NCBI GenBank assembly: GCA_020027305.1
Contig: JAHRAM010000085.1
Span: 1 to 19,212, forward strand
Direction: 5' to 3'
DNA: 19,212 nt
Origin: Acidimicrobiia bacterium
Lineage (GTDB): Bacteria; Actinomycetota; Acidimicrobiia; Acidimicrobiales; Hopanoidiivorantaceae
The notes beneath the pieces were generated by a model. That model ran no database searches and was not told the origin of the DNA. It was given only the letters and a program-made list of their open reading frames with translations. Position 1 is the first letter of the stretch; each line of letters opens with the position of its first letter. Of this stretch, positions 14,750-19,212 are shown in pieces. The position numbers were made by a program, and so were the translations under genes.

Positions 14750-15625
14750 ATGAACGGGGCAAATAATATGAGCGATGTAAACAACATGACTGATGTAAGC
14801 GATTTGAACGGCACCGCCAATAGTATGAACGGCGAGCAAGAACACATTTTCTATGCACGAGACTTAAACATCTATTATGGCGACCACCACGCTGTGGCAG
14901 ATGTGAACCTTGACATTTATTCCAAAGAAATCACTGCCTTCATCGGCCCTTCGGGTTGTGGTAAAACCAGTGTGCTTAGATGTTATAACCGCATGAATGA
15001 CTTAATCCCTATCGCTAAAGTAGAAGGCACATTGGAATATAAAGGCCTCAATCTCTATGGTTCACAAATTGACCCAGTGGAAGTTCGGCGCCGAATCGGG
15101 ATGGTTTTCCAAAAGCCAAACCCCTTCCCCAAATCAATCTATGAAAATGTTGCCTACGGACCAAAGGTTTGTGGAATGAGCAGAAATCGAAGCGAGCTAG
15201 ATGACATTGTGGAGCGCTCCCTTAAACGGGCTGCCCTGTGGGATGAAGTAAAAGGGCGCCTCAAGAGTTCTGCCTTTGGGCTTTCTGGCGGGCAGCAGCA
15301 ACGGCTATGTATTGCGCGCGCTATTGCAGTTGACCCTGATGTATTGCTGATGGATGAACCATGTTCTTCCCTTGACCCAATTGCCACCACGCGCATTGAA
15401 GAGCTTATGGATGGCTTAAAAAATGACTACACAATTATTATCGTCACCCACAACATGCAACAAGCTGCCCGCATTAGTGACAAAACGGCTTTCTTCACAA
15501 CTGAAGAAAATGCCGAAACTGGAATGCGCACAGGAATGCTGATTGAATTCGACATCGCTGAAAAGATTTTTTCAAATCCTAACGATGAGCGAACTGAAAA
15601 CTATGTAACTGGGCGATTTGGGTAA
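14750..15625 (+). CDS. pstB: Phosphate ABC transporter ATP-binding protein
   Basis: ATPase that drives phosphate import through PstCA. Walker A is GPSGCGKT (66-73), the Q-loop is in VFQKPNPFPKS, the signature is LSGGQQQRLCIARA, Walker B is VLLMDEPCSSLDP, and the switch histidine is in VTHNMQQ. The core is a normal PstB. The first 30 residues are unusual: Asn/Met/Asp-rich and encoded by an imperfect 18-bp repeat. They hold in-frame ATGs at 14750, 14768, 14786 and 14825, so the true start is uncertain. The last ATG, a few residues before HIFYARDLNIYYG, gives a protein closest to the usual length. No strong ribosome site separates the candidates. Confidence 0.92.
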   Translation: MNGANNMSDVNNMTDVSDLNGTANSMNGEQEHIFYARDLNIYYGDHHAVADVNLDIYSKEITAFIGPSGCGKTSVLRCYNRMNDLIPIAKVEGTLEYKGLNLYGSQIDPVEVRRRIGMVFQKPNPFPKSIYENVAYGPKVCGMSRNRSELDDIVERSLKRAALWDEVKGRLKSSAFGLSGGQQQRLCIARAIAVDPDVLLMDEPCSSLDPIATTRIEELMDGLKNDYTIIIVTHNMQQAARISDKTAFFTTEENAETGMRTGMLIEFDIAEKIFSNPNDERTENYVTGRFG

Positions 15626-15697
15626 GAACAATTTCAGTGAAATAAGAACAATTTTAATTAAAAGCCAAGAGCCAAATCCAAACGCTAAAATTTTTAA

Positions 15698-16357
15698 ATG
15701 GAACAAGAACTCAGAACTAGCTTCCATGAGGAACTGGATGGCATCCAATCAGAGGTGCTGAAGTTGGCAGAAGATGTTATTTTGTTTATCCCAAAAATCA
15801 CAACTGCCTTCTTAGAAAAAGATGCAGAGACTGCACAAACTCTGATAGATGCCGATGAAGATTTAGACAGGGCTTCCATAGCTTTAGACGAAAGATGTTG
15901 CCAAGCGCTTGCCCTTCAACAGCCAATGGCAAAAGATTTGCGCTTTATTGTTTCGGCAATGTCTATTAACAACGATATTGAGCGCTCTGGTGATTTGGCA
16001 GTGAACGTTGCAAAAGCCACCACCCGAATGAAAGACGCCAAACTTACCCCAGAGTTAGAAGACATAATCAGCAAAATGTCAGAGCAAGCTGTTCAGTTGT
16101 TGAAGTCTGCAATGGTGGCTTATGTAAAACAAGAGGTAGAGTTGGCAGATGAATTAGGGAAAATGGATGATGTGCTAGACGATTTAAACTATGACTGCTT
16201 AAAGGCTGGCTTGAATGCAAACACTGCTGGGCAAATTGACTTGCCTACTGCCGTTCAGGTGGTGCTTATAGGAAGGTATTATGAAAGAATTGGTGACCAT
16301 GCCGTAAACATCGGTGAACGTATTCACTATATGGTCACAGGCGAGATTGCAAAATAG
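15698..16357 (+). CDS. phoU: Phosphate transport regulator PhoU
   Basis: Cytosolic helical-bundle protein that links Pst activity to phosphate signalling and represses the Pho response when phosphate is plentiful. 219 residues made of two similar three-helix halves. The metal-cluster motifs are NNDIERSGDLAVNVAK (Glu95, Asp99) and GRYYERIGDHAVNIGERI (Glu196, Asp200), both with the ExxxD spacing. It is the last gene of the pst operon, 72 bp after pstB. No clear Shine-Dalgarno is seen, so it may depend on the upstream message. No PhoR/PhoB-type two-component genes are in the window. Confidence 0.93.
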   Translation: MEQELRTSFHEELDGIQSEVLKLAEDVILFIPKITTAFLEKDAETAQTLIDADEDLDRASIALDERCCQALALQQPMAKDLRFIVSAMSINNDIERSGDLAVNVAKATTRMKDAKLTPELEDIISKMSEQAVQLLKSAMVAYVKQEVELADELGKMDDVLDDLNYDCLKAGLNANTAGQIDLPTAVQVVLIGRYYERIGDHAVNIGERIHYMVTGEIAK

Positions 16358-16359
16358 GT

Positions 16360-16388
16360 AAATCGCGAAATCAATAAATCGCGAAATC
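16360..16388. repeat. Duplicated 13-mer between phoU and the zincin gene
   Basis: aaatcgcgaaatc occurs at 16360-16372 and 16376-16388, 16 bp apart, in the 62-bp gap between the convergent genes phoU and the Zincin_2 gene. There is no clear hairpin terminator. Confidence 0.7.
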
Positions 16389-16419
16389 TGGCTGGCTTAA
16401 TTTTTAATTTGCCTGATTT

Positions 16420-17733
16420 TTAATTATTGCCACCCATTCGAGCTAGCCAAAGGCTCGGAGTTCCAAGCTCATTTGGTGAAGGAAGTGTCTCAGGGGATTC
16501 TAGAAGCTGGTTTATTCCTTCTATGCCTGCAACCTCAAAAATATTTGACACAAAATCAGCTCCCAACTCTTTCAGTTCAGATGACATGTCAATTCCTAAA
16601 AGCCGACTAATCATATTGACCGCTTGGCTAGTAACTGCCTGCTTCCTAAACATTGCCTCTTTGATAGATTGTATTTCTGAGCTTGCCCCAAACATTTTCT
16701 TTGCCGCCGCGTTGGTTGCAAACTGGCTGACACCCTGAACAACTGCCACAAGCGAGCTCAGCTGTTCAGAAATCGGCTCTTGGATTTCAGACACTTGCGC
16801 TCCAAGCAACATCTCTGGCTCGTTGCTAATCAGCCCCATCAGTTTGCCCTCTAGAAAGTTAACCTGAGATATTGATTCTTCGCCAGTCTCATATCCTTCA
16901 ATGTGTCCCTCGCCATATCCTTCACCATGCCCTTCGCCATACCCTTCAGCTAGACGTTCCATGCTTTCTCCAGTTGAAGGCTCAAAGGAACGGGCAAAAT
17001 CTTTCACAAGGCTAGCCATCTCATCTCGAATGTGGGGAATAGAAATCACTGCATGCAGGCTGAGCTGGGTAAGACATAGCCACATCCAAAAATCGTCTTC
17101 GTTAAGTACCCACTCATTTTGAAAATCATCAATATTTGAAGTCACAAGCATTATGTCGTTTTTTTGGTGTGGCACCAACAGCTCGTATGAACTCATTGCT
17201 TCTAAGCCCAGATTGCCAACCCCCATTCCAATAATAAATGTAGTGAGTAGTGGGGTGAGTTTGGAGCCTCCACCAAGAAGCTGCCCCAACATCTCAGGAG
17301 GCAGGTCGCCCGAAATTTCAACTTCCATCCCTTCAGGAGTAAAAGCCTCAAGGCACTCAAAATAAGGGCGATATGCCTTAACAGTGTTTTTCACATATTG
17401 GGCTTGGGTCGCTGGCACAAGTTGGCTTCCGCTGACATCTAAATCAAGCACCTCTGAAATATTGAGCTGGGCAATGCGGCTCAAATCTTCTAGGTTGGCT
17501 CGCTTGAGCGGTTCAACATTTTCATCCTTACCACCGTTTTTCACAAACGTAACAGCCATGTCGGTTATTACTCTCCATCGCTTTTCTCGATCTTCGAAAA
17601 AATCACTCATGTTTTCGAGGCCAAAAAAGTCGCTCATAATAAAAAGGTTAGAAGTATTTTTGCCAAAATATGCATTTATGAAGTGTGAGTTGTGCGAATT
17701 TTTTCTAGCAATAAAACTTTGTCTCAGAGGCAT
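16420..17733 (-). CDS. Zincin_2/DUF2342-like protein lacking the HExxH site
   Basis: The layout agrees with the actinobacterial Zincin_2 (DUF2342) family: GQLLGGGSKLTPLLTTFIIGMGVGNLGLEAMSSYEL region (150-184), then IMLVTSNIDDFQ (194-205), then a helix FWMWLCLTQLSLHAVISIPHIR. In active relatives this helix carries HExxH just before a VPWLR-like segment. Here the aligned residues 222-226 are TQLSL, so both His and the Glu seem to be lost. It is likely a non-catalytic scaffold; this is inferred from memory of the family pattern. Residues 263-284 form a Gly/Glu-rich repeat with periodic Tyr/His. The annotated ATG at 17733 gives a 437-residue protein; ATG 17637 (MSDFFGLENMSDFF) is an equally possible start, and neither has a strong ribosome site. 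Confidence 0.7.
   Translation of the reverse strand: MPLRQSFIARKNSHNSHFINAYFGKNTSNLFIMSDFFGLENMSDFFEDREKRWRVITDMAVTFVKNGGKDENVEPLKRANLEDLSRIAQLNISEVLDLDVSGSQLVPATQAQYVKNTVKAYRPYFECLEAFTPEGMEVEISGDLPPEMLGQLLGGGSKLTPLLTTFIIGMGVGNLGLEAMSSYELLVPHQKNDIMLVTSNIDDFQNEWVLNEDDFWMWLCLTQLSLHAVISIPHIRDEMASLVKDFARSFEPSTGESMERLAEGYGEGHGEGYGEGHIEGYETGEESISQVNFLEGKLMGLISNEPEMLLGAQVSEIQEPISEQLSSLVAVVQGVSQFATNAAAKKMFGASSEIQSIKEAMFRKQAVTSQAVNMISRLLGIDMSSELKELGADFVSNIFEVAGIEGINQLLESPETLPSPNELGTPSLWLARMGGNN
16891..16949 (-). repeat. Short Gly/Glu-coding repeat in the zincin-like gene
   Basis: About 24-bp units encode EGYGEGHG-type octapeptides (residues 263-281), in frame. It may be a flexible or metal-binding linker between the zincin domain and the C-terminal helical part. 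Confidence 0.75.
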
Positions 17734-17794
17734 TTTTTAACCTAGTAACATTTCTTTTTGGCATTTATTTTGTGAAGGCTTTAAAGTTAAAGGT

Positions 17795-18247
17795 ATGAAA
17801 ACCGAGCGATTTTGGTTGGAGTTGAGTGAAGCTCCCCTGCCAGTTGCTGAAACTATTGAGTGGGCGGGCAAGCCGACTGGGTGTGGGGCAGTTGTGAGTT
17901 TTTTGGGAAATGCCAGAGATAACTCTGAGGGAAGACAAAATGTTTCTGTGCTGGAATATGAGGCATACGAAAGCCAAGTGCTGCCTCGGTTGGAGGCTTT
18001 GGCTGAATCAATTTTTGAACGTTGGGGCGATGTTGAGCGGATCGTGCTGCTTCACCGAATCGGAAAACTTGTAGTTGGTGACACTGCTGTAATAGTCGTC
18101 ACGGCATCTCCCCACAGAGAGGCGGCCTTTGAATCTGCCAAATACGGAATTGACACCTTGAAAGCCACCATCCCAATCTGGAAAAAAGAATTCTGGGACG
18201 GCGGGCAAAGCTGGGCTACCAACCCACAGCACATTCGAGAGGTTTGA
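17795..18247 (+). CDS. moaE: Molybdopterin synthase catalytic (large) subunit
   Basis: Transfers sulfur from MoaD thiocarboxylate to precursor Z in molybdenum cofactor synthesis. 150 residues, the normal length. Visible features are GAVVSFLGNARDNSEG (31-46), LEYEAYESQVLPRLE (53-67), VLLHRIGKLVVGDTAV (84-99), SPHREAAFES (105-114), and the two catalytic lysines Lys123 and Lys130 in LKATIPIWKKE, seven apart as in E. coli MoaE. No moaD is adjacent. It is divergent from the zincin gene with a 61-bp gap. A remnant of another gene begins one base after its stop on the opposite strand. Confidence 0.95.
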   Translation: MKTERFWLELSEAPLPVAETIEWAGKPTGCGAVVSFLGNARDNSEGRQNVSVLEYEAYESQVLPRLEALAESIFERWGDVERIVLLHRIGKLVVGDTAVIVVTASPHREAAFESAKYGIDTLKATIPIWKKEFWDGGQSWATNPQHIREV

Positions 18248-18248
18248 C

Positions 18249-18356
18249 TTAATATATAGGCTTTATTTTTTGGAGTTGCTCTTGCGTAGCATCTCCAGTA
18301 GCTCCTTCAAACCAATATATTGCAGTATTAGCGTCCCAACAGATTAACTCACTCAA
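18249..18356 (-). pseudogene. Truncated PIN-domain-like fragment (toxin remnant?)
   Basis: A 35-codon minus-strand frame starts at TTG 18354-18356, overlapping the Panacea gene stop by 8 bp. Its first residues, MSELICWDANTAIYWFEG, resemble the start of PIN-domain ribonucleases (hydrophobic strand, then the first catalytic Asp in a D-x-N motif, then a helix). It stops after KPIY at TAA 18249-18251, one base past the moaE stop on the other strand. The remaining acidic residues of a PIN domain (normally about 120-140 residues) are absent. The overlap with an antitoxin-type gene suggests a toxin that lost most of its length when moaE was joined to it. The fragment is short, so the family call is tentative. 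Confidence 0.4.
18271..18297. repeat. Imperfect inverted repeat between moaE and the Panacea gene
   Basis: tggagttgct and agcatctcca can form a 10-bp stem with one T-T mismatch and a 7-nt loop (18281-18287). It has no T tail on the 3' side of either strand, so it is not a standard terminator. It lies within the PIN-like fragment. Confidence 0.5.
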
Positions 18357-19212
18357 TAAATTCACCTAGACGGATAGAACGCCCTTCTAAGATGCGTTCT
18401 CTGACCGTCCCTAAATTAGATTTATCTTGAAGACCTACTTTGCCGTAGGTGATAGGTAGATAAAAAGACCCTTTAGAAAATACGGATCCAATAGAGCGAG
18501 CATGTGCTTTTTCTGGGAATAAATGTCCTTTCCTGTAGAAAAAGCAGCCAAATATATATTTGTGCTGTTCATTTCCCAGTTCAGCCTTTAGGGCGTCTAG
18601 CATGTCAATGTCAAATGTGCATTTGAAGGTTTCGCCAGGGCGAGGAATCGATGAGAAAAACATGAAGTATTTTTCCTCTACATTAATTTCTGTAACATTT
18701 CCGCCAATAAAGCCAACTTCGTTGTAGTCATTTGGATTTATCCCTTCAAGCAACTCTTTGTCAATTTCAGGCATGAGAATTGAATAATATGTTTGCCAGT
18801 TGCAAGGCTCGGCCTCTGTATGCCATAATCTGTGATCGATATGACCGTCTTCTAGCCCAAGCCACATGGTTTCATATGATGCACCATCTACGAGGCTGGC
18901 AAACGAAAAGTTGCTGTATCTATCCAGAACCTTACTGATAGTTATTATTGCTTTGTCATCAAGAGCAGGAATGAAGTTTGGAATTTTTATTGGTTCCAGT
19001 CTCTTGTAATCTCTGAACTTGTGATACACAGCGCGGATAATGGGGCCGTGTTCCCATGCTTCAATAGGGTCACTGAAAAGCAGTTCCCGATAAAATGCCA
19101 TATGCCAAGCTTGGCAGTAGAAAAGGAGTTTTTGTAGTTCGAGATTGCTAACGTCTTTACCTCTGTCTTTTTTACAGATAGATAAAACCGAGTCAGCAAT
19201 TTCGACAGCACA
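18349..19212 (-). CDS. Panacea (DUF4065) domain protein, antitoxin-like, with extra C-terminal domain (5' end outside window)
   Basis: The frame is open through the right edge. 287 residues are visible and the true start is outside; the internal ATG at 19101 lies within the domain. VSNLELQKLLFYCQAWHMAFY followed by DPIEAWEHGPIIRAVYHKF (from about 49) is the hallmark of DUF4065/SocA, now called the Panacea domain, found in antitoxins that neutralise varied toxins. The domain appears to end near a helix-rich stretch at about visible residue 125. About 160 residues follow (GFIGGNVTEINVEEKYFMFF onward), which I do not recognise. The gene overlaps a PIN-like fragment at its 3' end. A toxin gene may also lie upstream, outside the window. 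Antitoxin function is inferred from the domain. Confidence 0.8.
   Translation of the reverse strand, partial: CAVEIADSVLSICKKDRGKDVSNLELQKLLFYCQAWHMAFYRELLFSDPIEAWEHGPIIRAVYHKFRDYKRLEPIKIPNFIPALDDKAIITISKVLDRYSNFSFASLVDGASYETMWLGLEDGHIDHRLWHTEAEPCNWQTYYSILMPEIDKELLEGINPNDYNEVGFIGGNVTEINVEEKYFMFFSSIPRPGETFKCTFDIDMLDALKAELGNEQHKYIFGCFFYRKGHLFPEKAHARSIGSVFSKGSFYLPITYGKVGLQDKSNLGTVRERILEGRSIRLGEFIE

Noticed and set aside
18271..18297. Hairpin as a shared terminator between moaE and the Panacea gene
   Set aside because: There is no T run after the stem on either strand; the T run is on the wrong side, and the arms carry a mismatch.
19099..19101. Start of the Panacea gene at ATG 19101
   Set aside because: The same frame continues upstream to the window edge with clear Panacea-domain sequence (LQKLLFYCQAWH), so the start is outside.

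Overview
This window looks like a chromosomal piece of a fairly low-GC actinobacterium. A WhiB iron-sulfur regulator, a mycobacterial-type methionine aminopeptidase with an N-terminal extension and a DUF2342/Zincin_2-type protein all point to Actinobacteria. The GC content (well under 50 % by eye), low-complexity insertions in proteins and TTG/GTG starts would suit a marine Acidimicrobiia-like lineage, but that placement is inference.

Layout. Left edge (1-1977): a very AT-rich, minus-strand ATPase gene that runs off the window, beside the 3' end of a tRNA-Ser(CGA) gene. This is the classic position of an integrated island. Region 1978-5880 (minus strand): an ilvE-cimA pair for branched-chain amino acid synthesis by the citramalate route, and a low-molecular-weight tyrosine phosphatase swollen by an internal repeat. 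Region 5881-7913 (plus): an SDR oxidoreductase and selD. The selD gene is itself a selenoprotein gene: its real start is 6711 and it reads through an in-frame UGA at 6750-6752, followed by a plausible bacterial SECIS hairpin. Region 7904-9398 (minus): a type I methionine aminopeptidase and a MaoC-type hydratase. Then a CDF metal transporter (+), a whiB gene (-) and a short acidic protein of unknown function (+). Region 11755-16357 (plus): a complete phosphate uptake operon, pstS-pstC-pstA-pstB-phoU. Region 16420-17733 (minus): a Zincin_2-family protein that appears to have lost its HExxH zinc site. Then moaE (+, molybdopterin synthase large subunit) and, running off the right edge, a Panacea/DUF4065 antitoxin-like gene (-). 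A 35-codon PIN-domain-like remnant sits between panA and moaE.

How it fits together. The middle is housekeeping: isoleucine precursor synthesis, selenium activation, protein N-terminal processing, phosphate uptake and molybdenum cofactor. Both edges carry probable mobile or defence genes (the ATPase at the tRNA, and the Panacea gene with its broken PIN neighbour). The most interesting points are the Sec-containing SelD, the Panacea-PIN junction, the inactive-looking zincin, the tRNA-like 11-mer repeats beside tRNA-Ser, and short in-frame tandem repeats in at least five otherwise conserved proteins.
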